From positions 620,001 to 684,000 of the forward strand of contig NZ_QQTO01000019.1 in NCBI RefSeq assembly GCF_003351345.1: a stretch of 64,000 nucleotides of DNA, in the 5' to 3' direction. Position 1 is the stretch's first letter; each line of letters opens with the position of its first letter. Positions 33,456-43,805 of the stretch are shown here, one piece after another. This stretch comes from Allobosea caraganae (GTDB lineage Bacteria; Pseudomonadota; Alphaproteobacteria; Rhizobiales; Beijerinckiaceae). The translations under genes and the position numbers were made by a program. Below the pieces are notes generated by a model. It saw nothing but the letters and a program-made list of their open reading frames with translations, did not search any database and was not told where the DNA came from.

Positions 33456-34019
33456 ATGGCGAGAGAACCTCGTGACCGTCAGGATCGCGATGAGCGCGAT
33501 TCGGAATTCGTGGACCGCCTGGTCCACATCAACCGCGTCGCCAAGGTGGTGAAGGGCGGGCGTCGCTTCGGCTTCGCCGCGCTCGTCGTCGTTGGCGACC
33601 AGAAGGGCCGCGTCGGCTTCGGCCACGGCAAGGCCCGCGAAGTGCCGGAGGCGATCCGCAAGGCGACTGAAGCCGCCAAGCGCGGTCTCGTCCGCATCCC
33701 GCTGCGCGAAGGCCGCACGCTGCATCACGACGTCCATGGTCGCCATGGCGCCGGCAAGGTCATCCTGCGGGCTGCCCCGGCCGGTACCGGCATCATCGCC
33801 GGCGGCCCGATGCGCGCCGTCTTCGAGGCGGTCGGCATGCAGGACGTGGTGTCGAAGTCGCTCGGCTCCTCGAACCCCTACAACCTCGTCCGCGCGACTT
33901 TCGACGCGCTGAAGAACGAGGACAGCCCGCGCAGCGTCGCTGCGCGCCGTTCGCTCAAGGTCTCGGCCCTGCAGACGCGTCGTCGCGATGCCGGCACCGA
34001 TGCCGCGGCCGAAGCGTGA
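33456..34019 (+). CDS. rpsE: 30S ribosomal protein S5
   Basis: 187 aa. Decoding-fidelity protein at the mRNA entry. [37 protein letters not shown] and [16 protein letters not shown]. The spectinomycin-site loop (KVVKGGRRF) is intact. The C-terminal tail is somewhat longer than in E. coli. Shine-Dalgarno AGAGGA. Confidence 0.98.
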   Translation: MAREPRDRQDRDERDSEFVDRLVHINRVAKVVKGGRRFGFAALVVVGDQKGRVGFGHGKAREVPEAIRKATEAAKRGLVRIPLREGRTLHHDVHGRHGAGKVILRAAPAGTGIIAGGPMRAVFEAVGMQDVVSKSLGSSNPYNLVRATFDALKNEDSPRSVAARRSLKVSALQTRRRDAGTDAAAEA

Positions 34020-34029
34020 GGGCTGGGTG

Positions 34030-34224
34030 ATGGCAAAGGGTGAAACCACCGTCGTCGTCGAGCAGATCGGTAGCCCGATCCGCCGCGAGGCGTCGCAGCG
34101 CCAGACCCTGATCGGTCTCGGCCTGAACAAGATCCGTCGGCGCTCGACCCTGGTCGATACGCCTGCCGTGCGTGGCATGATCGACAAGGTCAGGCACCTC
34201 GTCCGCGTCGTCGACGCGAAGTGA
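34030..34224 (+). CDS. rpmD: 50S ribosomal protein L30
   Basis: 64 aa from the ATG at 34030; the frame is open further upstream inside rpsE but homology starts at [35 protein letters not shown] and [11 protein letters not shown] are the L30 signatures. Between rpsE and rplO. Confidence 0.96.
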   Translation: MAKGETTVVVEQIGSPIRREASQRQTLIGLGLNKIRRRSTLVDTPAVRGMIDKVRHLVRVVDAK

Positions 34225-34237
34225 GGGGGATTGTCCG

Positions 34238-34717
34238 ATGAAACTCACAGACATCCGTGACAATGAAGGCGCGCACAAGTCGCGCATCCGCGTCGGCCGT
34301 GGCATCGGCTCCGGCAAGGGCAAGACCGGCGGCCGTGGTGTCAAGGGTCAGAAGGCCCGTGCCGGCGTCGCGGTCAAGGGCTTCGAAGGCGGCCAGATGC
34401 CGCTCTATCGCCGCCTGCCCAAGCGCGGCTTCCACAACCTGTTCGCCAAGGATCTGAACGAGGTCAACCTCGGGCGCATCCAGCAGGCGGTCGAGGCCGG
34501 CAAGCTCGACGGCAAGGGCGTCGTCACCATCGAGGCGCTGGTTTCGGCCGGCGTGATCACGCGGCAGGCCAAGGACGGCGTCAAGATCCTCGGCGTCGGC
34601 GAATTGAAGGCGAAGCTCGCCTTCGAGGTGGCCGGTGCGTCGAAGTCGGCCGTCGAGGCGATCGAGAAGGCTGGCGGTTCGGTGAAGATCCTGGCGGCTG
34701 CCGCTTCACAGGCGTGA
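34238..34717 (+). CDS. rplO: 50S ribosomal protein L15
   Basis: 159 aa. Late assembly protein of the 50S core. [20 protein letters not shown] in the extended N-terminal arm, [18 protein letters not shown] and the globular C-terminal half with [14 protein letters not shown]. Last gene before secY; a hairpin follows. Confidence 0.97.
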   Translation: MKLTDIRDNEGAHKSRIRVGRGIGSGKGKTGGRGVKGQKARAGVAVKGFEGGQMPLYRRLPKRGFHNLFAKDLNEVNLGRIQQAVEAGKLDGKGVVTIEALVSAGVITRQAKDGVKILGVGELKAKLAFEVAGASKSAVEAIEKAGGSVKILAAAASQA

Positions 34718-34743
34718 CACCAGCGCTTACATGAGCGATTGCG

Positions 34744-34778
34744 AACGGCGGCCGGGCCAGAAGCCCTTGGCCGCCGTT
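34744..34778 (+). terminator. Strong hairpin between rplO and secY
   Basis: AACGGCGGCC...GGCCGCCGTT, a perfect 10-bp stem whose loop contains a further GGGC/GCCC pairing, 26 bp after rplO. Only three T residues follow, so it may attenuate rather than fully terminate transcription into secY. Confidence 0.5.
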
Positions 34779-34803
34779 TGACTGTTGGACGCAAAGCGTG
34801 ATG

Positions 34804-34827
34804 CCGAAAACGCGAAGCGGTTTTCGG
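34804..34827. repeat. Repeat-B-like hairpin upstream of secY
   Basis: CCGAAAAC-gcgaagcg-GTTTTCGG with 8-bp arms. The ccgaaaa/ttttcgg core is the same as in the right stem of repeat B (10490-10530, 55030-55078). It ends 49 bp before the secY start. Confidence 0.5.
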
Positions 34828-34875
34828 GCGTACATTGCGCTTCGGTGATCTATCTACGACTCAAGGACCGGACGC

Positions 34876-36212
<1,337 letters not shown>

Positions 36213-36213
<1 letters not shown>

Positions 36214-36797
36214 TGCGATTGATCTTCCTGGGTCCGCCGGGGGCGGGTAAAGGTACTCAGGCAACCCGTATCGTCGAGAAGCACGGGATTCCGCAGCTCT
36301 CGACGGGGGACATGCTCAGGGCCGCAGTGGCGGCGGGCACGCCGATCGGAATCAAGGCGAAGGCGGTGATGGATGCGGGCGGGCTCGTCTCGGACGAGAT
36401 CGTCATCGGCATCGTCGCCGACCGGATCGCGGAGCCGGACGCCAAGCGGGGCTTCATCCTCGACGGCTTCCCGCGCACGCTGGCGCAGGCCGAGGCGCTC
36501 GACGTCATGCTCGAGTCCAAGGGCCTGCCGCTCGACGCGGTGCTGGAGCTCAGGGTCGACCAGGACAAGCTCGTCGACCGCATCGTGCGCCGCGCCGAAG
36601 AGGCGAGGGCGGCCGGCCAGCCGGTGCGCAAGGACGACGACCCGGAGGTCTTCAAGACCCGCCTCGAGGCGTACAACCGGGATACAGCGGTCGTGGCGCC
36701 CTATTACGCCAAGCGCGGCCAGCTCACCGCGATCGACGGCATGAAGCCGATCGACGAGGTGACGGCGGCGATCGAGAAGGCGCTCGCGGGGCACTGA
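36213..36797 (+). CDS. adk: Adenylate kinase (short, LID-reduced form)
   Basis: 194 aa. Converts AMP and ATP to two ADP. The P-loop [11 protein letters not shown] is at residues 7-17, the AMP-binding STGDMLR follows, and [14 protein letters not shown] is the family signature. The LID is the short bacterial type with no four-Cys zinc site, matching other alphaproteobacterial enzymes. Coupled to secY. It is followed by the antisense toxin-antitoxin genes instead of rpsM. Confidence 0.97.
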
Positions 36798-36821
36798 GCC
36801 GCGAGTTCGACAGCCGGCGCC

Positions 36822-37172
36822 TCACGCGGCGCTGGCGCGGATGTCGAACTCGAAATGCAGGGCATCATAGGGGAACAGGACGCCGTCCTCAGTCCGGTCG
36901 ACGACGCCAGCCTGGATGAGCGCCGTCAGGTCGGAATGGACGCCCTTGAAGTCCCTCCCGACGCGCCGCGCGACCTCGCGATATGAGATCGGCCCCTGGC
37001 CCGCCATGGCCCGGACGACGTCGAGGCGCTTGGGCGAGAGGACGCGGTGCATCGTCTCATAGTCGACGAAGCTCAGGCCGGCGCTGCCTTCCGCCTTGCC
37101 CGCAGCCAGCGTGGCGCGGATGGCCTTGGCAACGTCTTGAAGGCTCTCGATTCGGATAGTCAGGGTGTTCAT
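36822..37172 (-). CDS. Antitoxin-like winged-helix DNA-binding protein (TumA/HVO_A0114 type)
   Basis: 116 aa. VLSPKRLDVVRAMAGQGPIS, then YREVARRVGRDFKGVHSDL and LIQAGVVDRTEDGVLF form a winged helix-turn-helix like the COG4190/HVO_A0114 family, which is commonly paired with TumE-type toxins. Its ATG overlaps the toxin stop codon (ATGA at 37169-37172), so it is the second gene of the operon and translationally coupled. It probably binds and neutralises the toxin and represses the promoter. Encoded antisense to the alpha operon, 25 bp after adk. Family recognised by pattern only. Confidence 0.72.
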   Translation of the reverse strand: MNTLTIRIESLQDVAKAIRATLAAGKAEGSAGLSFVDYETMHRVLSPKRLDVVRAMAGQGPISYREVARRVGRDFKGVHSDLTALIQAGVVDRTEDGVLFPYDALHFEFDIRASAA

Positions 37173-37450
37173 GGCCTCAACCCTTCGATGTCCCTGAAGA
37201 AGTCGTCGATCAACGTTTCAATGGTCGAGAAGGAGTAGGGCTGCTCGACCTCGCCGACGTGCTTGTGATCGCCCTTGCCGCGCTCGTTGTCGTAGCGGAG
37301 CAGGCATTCATCCCGCACCACATAGGCGAGGCGATATTTATAGCCATGCGCGCTGGCCGGCACCGACGTCGGCACATGCCAGACCTTCAGCTCGGCAAAC
37401 GCGTCCTCCGCCAGGACGATCCGGCGGCTGATCAGCAAGGCGGCTTTCAT
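37169..37450 (-). CDS. TumE-family toxin (DUF6516-like)
   Basis: 93 aa from the ATG at 37448-37450. MKAALLISRRIVLAEDAFAE, VWHVPTSVPASAHGYKYRL, RDECLLRYDNERGKGDHKH and the C-terminal LIDDFFRDIE match TumE-type toxins as I know them; the YDNERGKGDHRH-like block is the most conserved part. The mode of action is not certain for the family. A longer frame back to 37573 exists, but it would cover the candidate operator. It lies toxin-first, upstream of the antitoxin, between adk and rpsM. Confidence 0.72.
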   Translation of the reverse strand: MKAALLISRRIVLAEDAFAELKVWHVPTSVPASAHGYKYRLAYVVRDECLLRYDNERGKGDHKHVGEVEQPYSFSTIETLIDDFFRDIEGLRP

Positions 37451-37466
37451 GATGTAATTTAGGCCA

Positions 37467-37495
37467 TCATACGCGCTGATGTAAATGCGTACATC
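37467..37495 (-). promoter_or_regulatory. Candidate operator/promoter of the toxin-antitoxin operon
   Basis: GATGTA-aatgcg-TACATC at 37478-37495 is a perfect inverted repeat 28 bp upstream of the toxin start. A TATGAT (-10-like, minus strand) lies beside it at 37467-37472. The arrangement is what an autoregulating antitoxin would use. No good -35 was found. Confidence 0.5.
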
Positions 37496-37735
37496 GCCCG
37501 CATGTTCCGGCCGAGCCGCTGGGGCGCTAAAAGCGAGTTGACTCCTCGGTCCAAAGCGACTAACGAGCCCCATCCGGTTTCATGTGGCGATGCCGATGCC
37601 TTCGCGAGAAGGGATGGCGTCGCATTCTCGCGTGCTTCCGTTCAACGCCTGCATGGGCCGGCCTCCACCGGACGCAGGGCTTTCATTTCACGGCCGCGGC
37701 CGCCATCGGGCGCCGGGGCGACATGGAGAGAGACT

Positions 37736-38104
37736 ATGGCTCGTATCGCGGGTGTCAACATCCCGACCGGCAAGCGCGTCGTCATCGGCTTGCAGTATAT
37801 CCACGGCATCGGCGCCTCCAAGGCGCAGGAGATCTGCACCAAGGTCGGCATCGCCGCCGAGCGTCGCGTCAACCAGCTCACCGACGCCGAGGTGCTCCAG
37901 ATCCGCGAGGCGATCGACCGCGACTACCTCGTCGAGGGCGACCTGCGCCGCGAAGTCTCGATGAACATCAAGCGCCTGATGGACCTCGGCTGCTATCGCG
38001 GCCTGCGCCATCGCCGTTCGCTGCCGGTCCGCGGCCAGCGCACCCATACCAACGCCCGCACCCGCAAGGGCAAGGCGAAGCCGATCGCCGGCAAGAAGAA
38101 GTAA
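37736..38104 (+). CDS. rpsM: 30S ribosomal protein S13
   Basis: 122 aa. Contacts both subunits and the P-site tRNA. Starts [20 protein letters not shown] at 37736 behind GGAGAGAG; the longer frame back to 37502 is rejected. [14 protein letters not shown] and [20 protein letters not shown] are diagnostic. First gene of the alpha segment, separated from adk by the toxin-antitoxin insertion. Confidence 0.97.
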   Translation: MARIAGVNIPTGKRVVIGLQYIHGIGASKAQEICTKVGIAAERRVNQLTDAEVLQIREAIDRDYLVEGDLRREVSMNIKRLMDLGCYRGLRHRRSLPVRGQRTHTNARTRKGKAKPIAGKKK

Positions 38105-38216
38105 TTTCGGCGGGCCGCAATCCGGTCCGCTCTCTGCGTCGCCTGGCCCCATTGCGGGCAGGCGGCATCCCCAGCGCCTGGAATGACGGGCGCGCCTGAA
38201 GGATGGAAGAAAGACT

Positions 38217-38606
38217 ATGGCCAAGGAAGCCCAACGCGTCCGTCGTCGCGAACGCAAGAACATCGTCTCCGGCGTCGCCCACGTGAACGCCTCGTTCAAC
38301 AACACCATGATCACCATCACCGACGCGCAGGGCAACACGATCTCGTGGTCCTCGGCCGGCACGATGGGTTTCAAGGGCTCGCGCAAGTCGACCCCCTATG
38401 CGGCCCAGGTCGCGGCCGAGGACGCCGCCCGCAAGGCTGCCGAGCACGGCATGCGCACCCTCGAGGTCGAGGTCACCGGTCCGGGTTCGGGCCGTGAGTC
38501 GGCGCTGCGCGCGCTGCAGGCCGCCGGCTTCACCGTCACCTCGATCCGCGACGTGACGCCGATCCCGCACAATGGCTGCCGGCCGCGCAAGCGCCGCCGC
38601 GTCTGA
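38217..38606 (+). CDS. rpsK: 30S ribosomal protein S11
   Basis: 129 aa. Platform protein near the Shine-Dalgarno helix. [19 protein letters not shown] start ([20 protein letters not shown]), [18 protein letters not shown] and the C-terminal [18 protein letters not shown]. 112 bp after rpsM. Confidence 0.98.
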   Translation: MAKEAQRVRRRERKNIVSGVAHVNASFNNTMITITDAQGNTISWSSAGTMGFKGSRKSTPYAAQVAAEDAARKAAEHGMRTLEVEVTGPGSGRESALRALQAAGFTVTSIRDVTPIPHNGCRPRKRRRV

Positions 38607-38697
38607 GAGCGGGTTTGGGACTGCGGCGCTCGCAATGGCGGGCGCCGGTACGGGGCGGCCCGTCGCCGCCGAGAGATGAAGCACCAGGAGTGCGCTC

Positions 38698-39714
38698 GTG
38701 ATCAGCAAGAACTGGCAGGATCTGTCCAAGCCGAACAAGCTCGAAGTGAAGGTCGGAGACGACCCGAAGCGTCAGGCCACCGTGATCGCGCGTCCGCTCG
38801 AGCGCGGCTTCGGCATGACGCTCGGCAACGCCCTGCGCCGCGTGCTGCTGTCCTCGCTCCAGGGCGCGGCCGTGACCGCCGTCCAGATCGACGGCGTGCT
38901 GCATGAGTTCTCGTCGATCCCGGGCGTCCGCGAGGACGTCACCGACATCGTCCTGAACATCAAGGCGATCTCGATCAAGATGCAGGGCGAGGGTCCCAAG
39001 CGCATGACCCTGCGCAAGTCGGGCCCGGGCACCGTCACCGCCGGCGACATCAACACCATCGGCGACGTCTCGATCCTCAACCCCGACCTCGTGCTCTGCA
39101 CGCTGGACGAGGGCGCCGAGATCCGCATGGAGTTCACGGTCAACACCGGCAAGGGCTACGTCCCCTCCGAGCAGAACCGCCCGGAAGACGCGCCGATCGG
39201 CCTGATTCCGGTCGACAGCCTGTACTCGCCGGTCAAGAAGGTCTCCTACCGCGTCGAGAACACCCGCGAGGGCCAGAACCTCGACCGCGACATGCTGACC
39301 ATGCAGATCGAGACCAACGGCTCGGTTTCGCCTGAGGACGCGCTGGCGCTCGCCGCCCGCATCCTGCAGGACCAGCTCGCCGTCTTCATCACCTTCGAGG
39401 AGCCGCGCAAGGAAGAGGCCGTCTCGACTGCGCCGCAGCTGCCCTTCAACCCGGCGCTGCTCAAGAAGGTCGACGAGCTCGAGCTCTCGGTCCGCTCGGC
39501 GAACTGCCTGAAGAACGACAACATCGTCTATATCGGCGACCTGATCCAGAAGTCGGAGGGCGAGATGCTGCGCACCCCGAACTTCGGCCGCAAGTCGCTG
39601 AACGAGATCAAGGAAGTGCTCGCCACCATGGGCCTCCACCTCGGCATGGACGTGCAGGGCTGGCCGCCGGAGAACATCGAAGAGCTCGCGAAGCGCTTCG
39701 AGGAGCATTACTGA
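38698..39714 (+). CDS. rpoA: DNA-directed RNA polymerase subunit alpha
   Basis: 338 aa with a GTG start. The N-terminal domain has [19 protein letters not shown], the dimer and beta-binding motif. The C-terminal domain (about 255-338) has [17 protein letters not shown] and [13 protein letters not shown], contacting UP elements and activators. Usual alpha-operon position before rplQ. Confidence 0.98.
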   Translation: MISKNWQDLSKPNKLEVKVGDDPKRQATVIARPLERGFGMTLGNALRRVLLSSLQGAAVTAVQIDGVLHEFSSIPGVREDVTDIVLNIKAISIKMQGEGPKRMTLRKSGPGTVTAGDINTIGDVSILNPDLVLCTLDEGAEIRMEFTVNTGKGYVPSEQNRPEDAPIGLIPVDSLYSPVKKVSYRVENTREGQNLDRDMLTMQIETNGSVSPEDALALAARILQDQLAVFITFEEPRKEEAVSTAPQLPFNPALLKKVDELELSVRSANCLKNDNIVYIGDLIQKSEGEMLRTPNFGRKSLNEIKEVLATMGLHLGMDVQGWPPENIEELAKRFEEHY

Positions 39715-39823
39715 TCCCGGCGCGGGGTTCTCCCGCGCCAATCCCCGCCCGGCGCACTCAGCCGGAGCATAATGGACGGCCGTTCCGTGGCACGGCGGCC
39801 GTAATCAACCAAGGAGCCAAACC

Positions 39824-40240
39824 ATGCGTCATGGATTTCGCGGTCGCCGTTTCAACCGCACGACCGAGCATCGCAAGGCGATGTTCGCCAACATGTCCCA
39901 GGCCCTGATCAAGCACGAGCAGATCACCACCACGCTGCCGAAGGCCAAGGACCTGCGTCCGGTCGTCGAGAAGCTGGTGACCCTGGCCAAGCGCGGCGAC
40001 CTGCACGCCCGCCGCCAGGCGATCGCGCAGATCAAGGACGTCGTCCTGGTCGGCAAGCTCTTCGCGGTGCTCGGCCCGCGCTACAAGGAGCGCAATGGCG
40101 GCTATCTCCGCATCATGAAGGCCGGCTTCCGCTTCGGCGACAACGCCCCGCTCGCCGTGATCGAGTTCGTCGATCGCGACGTCGACGCCAAGGGCAAGGA
40201 TTCGGGCCCGGTCTTCACCGCGGACGATCAGGCGGCCTGA
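39824..40240 (+). CDS. rplQ: 50S ribosomal protein L17
   Basis: 138 aa. [20 protein letters not shown] at the start, then [20 protein letters not shown] and the [20 protein letters not shown] segment. Slightly longer than E. coli L17, as usual for Alphaproteobacteria. Last gene of the alpha operon, followed by a strong terminator. Confidence 0.98.
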   Translation: MRHGFRGRRFNRTTEHRKAMFANMSQALIKHEQITTTLPKAKDLRPVVEKLVTLAKRGDLHARRQAIAQIKDVVLVGKLFAVLGPRYKERNGGYLRIMKAGFRFGDNAPLAVIEFVDRDVDAKGKDSGPVFTADDQAA

Positions 40241-40267
40241 GCGGTTTCGCCAGCGCTTTGAGATGAG

Positions 40268-40297
40268 AGGGCGGCCTTCGGGCCGCCCTTTTTCTTT
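40268..40297 (+). terminator. Rho-independent terminator of the ribosomal-protein cluster
   Basis: AGGGCGGCC, loop ttcg, GGCCGCCCT, followed by TTTTCTTT. 27 bp after rplQ; it also ends before the convergent GNAT gene. Confidence 0.92.
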
Positions 40298-40305
40298 GGC
40301 CGCCG

Positions 40306-40758
40306 CTATTGCTCGAGGTTCCTGCGGTAGTGGACGTAGCCCGTGCGGTCGGCGAGCTTGTCGTAGAGGCTCATGGCTGACGCGTTGGCTTCGTCCGTCA
40401 ACCAGTAGACGCGGGGAGAGCCCGCTTGCTCGGCTGCCGCGCAGACGGCCTCGATCAGCTTTCGGCCGATGCCCTGGCCGCGCTCCTGCTCGCTCGTGAA
40501 CAGGTTCTGGAGATAGCAGACGGGGGCGATCGTCAGCGTGTTGCGGTGGAAGATATAGTGGGCCAGGCCGAGAAGCCTGCCGCCGCGCTCGGCGACCAGG
40601 GCGTGGACCGGCTCGTTATCGTCGAGAAACCGCGCCCAGGTCGTGCGCGTGACGCCGTCGGATGCGGCAACGCTGTTGAAGCCGACGAAGGTGGTCCAGA
40701 GCGGCAGCCATTGTTCCCAGTCGGATGCGACCACGGGGCGGATGATGAAGTCGGGCAT
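40306..40758 (-). CDS. GNAT-family N-acetyltransferase
   Basis: 150 aa. FIIRPVVASDWEQWLPLW at the start, the LLGLAHYIFH beta strand, the acetyl-CoA motif A region CYLQNLFTSEQERGQGIGRK (about residues 81-100) and LIEAVCAAAEQAG. Ends with YDKLADRTGYVHYR. Substrate unknown; related to the small-molecule or histone-like HPA2 type. Convergent with rplQ across the terminator. Confidence 0.88.
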   Translation of the reverse strand: MPDFIIRPVVASDWEQWLPLWTTFVGFNSVAASDGVTRTTWARFLDDNEPVHALVAERGGRLLGLAHYIFHRNTLTIAPVCYLQNLFTSEQERGQGIGRKLIEAVCAAAEQAGSPRVYWLTDEANASAMSLYDKLADRTGYVHYRRNLEQ

Positions 40759-40924
40759 GCACGATCCTCGGTCGCACGGCGTCAGCGTTCTACGATGCCA
40801 GGTGAACGCGAGCCAGCGTCCGGCTGCGATGCTGTCCTTTGTGCTGCCTTGTCAGCCGCGGTTCGGATGCTAGATCGCCGTGCGTCCTATCGGACGCAAA
40901 GTGGCGATCTAGGCTTTTGTCATT

Positions 40925-40975
40925 GCATCGGATCTTTCCGAAAACCGGATTCCACTTTTCGGTCCGATGCTCTAG
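40925..40975. repeat. Repeat-B-like palindrome upstream of the TctC-type gene
   Basis: GCATCGGA...TCCGATGC arms enclose CCGAAAA...TTTTCGG, an imperfect 51-bp hairpin that ends in CTCTAG like repeat B. It lies 52 bp before the binding-protein start. The rest of 40759-41027 shows no gene. Confidence 0.6.
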
Positions 40976-41027
40976 CCTCCCTTCAAACATGACCCGGTCC
41001 GAAGAGACCACGAAAAGGGAGGGGACC

Positions 41028-42017
41028 ATGACTTACCGGATTTCGCCGACGCGCAGGCTCGCCTTGGCCGCAGGCTTCGCTTCCGTGGCAGCCCTGGCTA
41101 TCGCCGCGCCCGCCATGGCGCAGGACGCCTACCCGTCGAAGCCGATCACCATGATCGTGCCCTTCGCCGCCGGCGGCTCGTCGGACGTGATCGCGCGGCT
41201 GGTAGGCGACGAGATGGGCCGCGTGCTCGGCCAGCGCATCGTCATGGAGAACATGGGCGGCGCGGGCGGGGCGACCGCCCTGACGCGGGCGGCGCGGGCC
41301 GAGCCGGACGGCTATACGATCGTGATCGGCAATAGCGGCACCAATGCCGCCTCCTACACGATCTATCCCGACCTCAAGTACACCCAAGCGGATTTCGCGC
41401 CGATCGGGCTCGTCGCCAAGACCTCGCCGATGATCGCGCTCAAGCTCGACTTCCCCGCGAAGACCCTGCTGGAATTCGTCGACTACGCCAAGAAGAACCC
41501 CGGCAAGGTTAGCCTCGGCCATGCCGGCGTCGGCTCGTCGAACTACCTGATCTGCCGCAACTTCATCAAGGCGGCCGGCGTCGACGTCGCGCTGGTGAGC
41601 TATCGCGGCGCGGGGCCGGCGCTCACCGACGCGATGGGCGGCCAGATCGACGGCGTCTGCGACGCCGCGACTTCGCTTTCCGGCGCGGTGCAGGGCGCCA
41701 AGGTCAAGGCGCTGGCGGTGGCGACGCCGCAGCGGCTCGAGAACCTTCCGGAGGTGCCGACCTCGCGCGAGGCCGGGCTGCCGGCCTTCGAGGCGCAGGG
41801 CTGGAACGCGCTCTTCGCGCCAAAGGGCACACCGGAGCCGATCATCATGAAGCTCAACCAGGCCTTGCGCACGGCGCTCGCGAGCGAGAACCTGCGCGGC
41901 CGATTCAAGGAGCTCTCCTCGGTGATGCCGGCGGCGGACGAGCTGACGCCGGCCTATGTCGGCGGCATGGTGCCGGGCGAGATCGAGAAGTACCGGCTGC
42001 TGCTGCAGGACAAGTGA
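41028..42017 (+). CDS. Tripartite tricarboxylate transporter substrate-binding protein (TctC/BugT type)
   Basis: 329 aa. The signal peptide ends after Ala31 (APAMA/QDAYPS). YPSKPITMIVPFAAGGSSDV at the mature start, then VENMGGAGG-like ENMGGAGGATA and GHAGVGSSNYL are characteristic of Bug-family periplasmic receptors, which bind carboxylates and aromatic acids. AAGGGAGGGG precedes the ATG at 41028. No tctA/tctB membrane genes are adjacent, which is common for orphan Bug proteins. Ligand unknown. Confidence 0.9.
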   Translation: MTYRISPTRRLALAAGFASVAALAIAAPAMAQDAYPSKPITMIVPFAAGGSSDVIARLVGDEMGRVLGQRIVMENMGGAGGATALTRAARAEPDGYTIVIGNSGTNAASYTIYPDLKYTQADFAPIGLVAKTSPMIALKLDFPAKTLLEFVDYAKKNPGKVSLGHAGVGSSNYLICRNFIKAAGVDVALVSYRGAGPALTDAMGGQIDGVCDAATSLSGAVQGAKVKALAVATPQRLENLPEVPTSREAGLPAFEAQGWNALFAPKGTPEPIIMKLNQALRTALASENLRGRFKELSSVMPAADELTPAYVGGMVPGEIEKYRLLLQDK

Positions 42018-42050
42018 AGGGTTTCCTCCAGGGGACAACCAGCAAGCGCG

Positions 42051-42193
42051 GGGAACCCTCTCCTGTAAGGAGAGGGCAGGGTGAGGTGTTGGCCAGAACA
42101 CCAGTGAAACTCTGCGCGGCAGCGGTCAGGTCACGGCTAAAGCGTCAAACGGCCTACACCTCACCCAACCCTCTCCTTACAGGAGAGGGCTCC
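42051..42193. repeat. Inverted-repeat element (family C-like) after the TctC-type gene
   Basis: About 35-bp arms: ccctctcctgtaaggagag followed by ggcagggtgaggtg on the left, and the inverted form cacctcaccc-aaccctctccttacaggagaggg on the right, enclosing about 70 bp. It resembles the arms at 60675 and 63432. It begins 34 bp after the stop codon. No gene is seen in 42018-42371. Confidence 0.7.
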
Positions 42194-42201
42194 CTCGCCT
42201 T

Positions 42202-42254
42202 CTGGATTAGGTCTAGCCAGAAGGTGGGGGAGCCCTGGATTAGGTCTAGCCAGA
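42202..42254. repeat. 20-bp direct repeat pair
   Basis: CTGGATTAGGTCTAGCCAGA occurs at 42202-42221 and again at 42235-42254, a 33-bp period. It lies between the inverted repeat and degQ. Each unit can itself fold (CTGG...CCAG). Function unknown. Confidence 0.75.
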
Positions 42255-42371
42255 TCACGATCCGGCCATAGATTGAGGCCATCAGCGATGGCGCGTTTCC
42301 TGCGACGGCGATCGCGGCTAATCCGTATGACAGCAGCAGAATCAGTGTTTGGTTTCAGCGTGGAGAGAAGC

Positions 42372-43805
42372 ATGGCCCGTGGAAACATGCTCACCCGGAG
42401 CAGGGCGCTCGTCGCCTGTGCGGCCATGACGCTCTTGATCGGCCTCGCGCCGATGCCGGCGCTCGCCCAGACGCGGCAGGCCCCCGAGAGCCGCCAGCAG
42501 ATCAAGCTCTCCTTCGCGCCGATCGCGAACAAGACCGCGGCCTCCGTGGTCAACGTCTATGGCTCGCGCGTCGAAAAGCAGGCGCCGAACCCGTTCATGG
42601 ACGACCCGTTCTTCCGCCGCTTCTTCGGCGATCGCGGCTTCGGCGTGCCGCGCGAGCGGGTGCAGCGCTCGCTCGGCTCCGGCGTGATCGTCGATGGCTC
42701 GGGGCTGGTGGTGACCAACAACCACGTCATCGAGAACATGAGCGAGGTCAAGATCGCCTTCGCCGACAAGCGCGAGATGGATGCCGAGATCCTGCTGCGC
42801 GATCCGCGCACCGATCTCGCCGTGCTCAAGCTGAAGGGCGCCAAGGACCTGCCGGCGCTCGACCTCGCCGATGCCGACCAGGTCCAGATCGGCGATCTCG
42901 TGCTGGCGATCGGCAACCCGTTCGGCGTCGGCCAGACGGTGACGCAGGGCATCGTCTCGGCGCTGGCGCGCACGCAGATCGGCGTCGCCGACGCGCAGTC
43001 CTTCATCCAGACCGACGCGGCCATCAACCCCGGCAATTCCGGCGGCGCGCTGGTCGACATGGACGGCAGGCTGATCGGCATCAACACCGCGATCTTCTCG
43101 CGTTCGGGCGGCAATCAGGGCATCGGCTTCGCCATCCCCTCCGGCATGGTCCGGCTCGTCGTGGACAGCGCCAAAGCCGGCGTCAGCACCGTGCGCCGGC
43201 CCTGGTTCGGCGCGCGCCTGCAGGCGCTGACCGCCGATGTCGCCGACGGGCTCGGCCTCGACCGGCCGGCCGGCTCCGCCGTCGTCAGCCTGGTCGATGG
43301 TGGCCCCGCCGCCGATGGCGGCTTGAAGCGCTCCGACGTCATCCTCGCCGTGGACGGCGTTGCGGTGGATGATCCCGAGGCCTTCGGCTATCGGTTCGCG
43401 ACGCGCCCGCTCGGCGGCACGGCCAGCCTCACCGTGCTGCGCGGCGGCAAGCGCATCACCATTCCGGTCAAGCTCGAACCCGCGCCGGAGACGCGCCCGC
43501 GCGAGCCGGTGACGCTGTCGGGACGCTCGCCGCTCTCCGGCGCGACCCTGCTCAACCTCTCGCCGGCGGTTGCCGAGGAAATGGCTCTCGAAGCAGGCGC
43601 CGACGGCGTCGTCGTCAGCGATGTCGGCGAGGGCAGCACCGCGGCGCGCATCGGCTTCCAGAAGGGCGACATCATCATGGCGCTGAACGGCGAGCGCATG
43701 AAGAGCTCGCGCGATGTCGAGACCGCCTTCAAGGAGCGCAAGCGCGCCTGGGAGGTGACGATCTCGCGCGGCGGCCAGACCATCACCTCGGTATTCCCGG
43801 GGTGA
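42372..43805 (+). CDS. degQ: Do-like periplasmic serine protease (DegQ/HtrA type)
   Basis: 477 aa from the ATG at 42372 behind GGAGAGAAG. The signal peptide ends after residue 32. The trypsin-like domain has His118 (VTNNHVI), Asp148 (RTDLAVLK) and Ser223 (NPGNSGGAL), followed by two PDZ domains (about 265-360 and 385-470). It degrades or refolds damaged envelope proteins in the periplasm. Longer upstream frames would break the signal peptide. Its stop overlaps the rarA start (GTGA), so the two form an operon. The symbol choice among degP/degQ/degS homologues is approximate. Confidence 0.92.
   Translation: MARGNMLTRSRALVACAAMTLLIGLAPMPALAQTRQAPESRQQIKLSFAPIANKTAASVVNVYGSRVEKQAPNPFMDDPFFRRFFGDRGFGVPRERVQRSLGSGVIVDGSGLVVTNNHVIENMSEVKIAFADKREMDAEILLRDPRTDLAVLKLKGAKDLPALDLADADQVQIGDLVLAIGNPFGVGQTVTQGIVSALARTQIGVADAQSFIQTDAAINPGNSGGALVDMDGRLIGINTAIFSRSGGNQGIGFAIPSGMVRLVVDSAKAGVSTVRRPWFGARLQALTADVADGLGLDRPAGSAVVSLVDGGPAADGGLKRSDVILAVDGVAVDDPEAFGYRFATRPLGGTASLTVLRGGKRITIPVKLEPAPETRPREPVTLSGRSPLSGATLLNLSPAVAEEMALEAGADGVVVSDVGEGSTAARIGFQKGDIIMALNGERMKSSRDVETAFKERKRAWEVTISRGGQTITSVFPG

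Noticed and set aside
42202..42254. CRISPR array
   Set aside because: Only two repeat units with a 13-bp spacer and no cas genes; no array-like pattern anywhere in the window.
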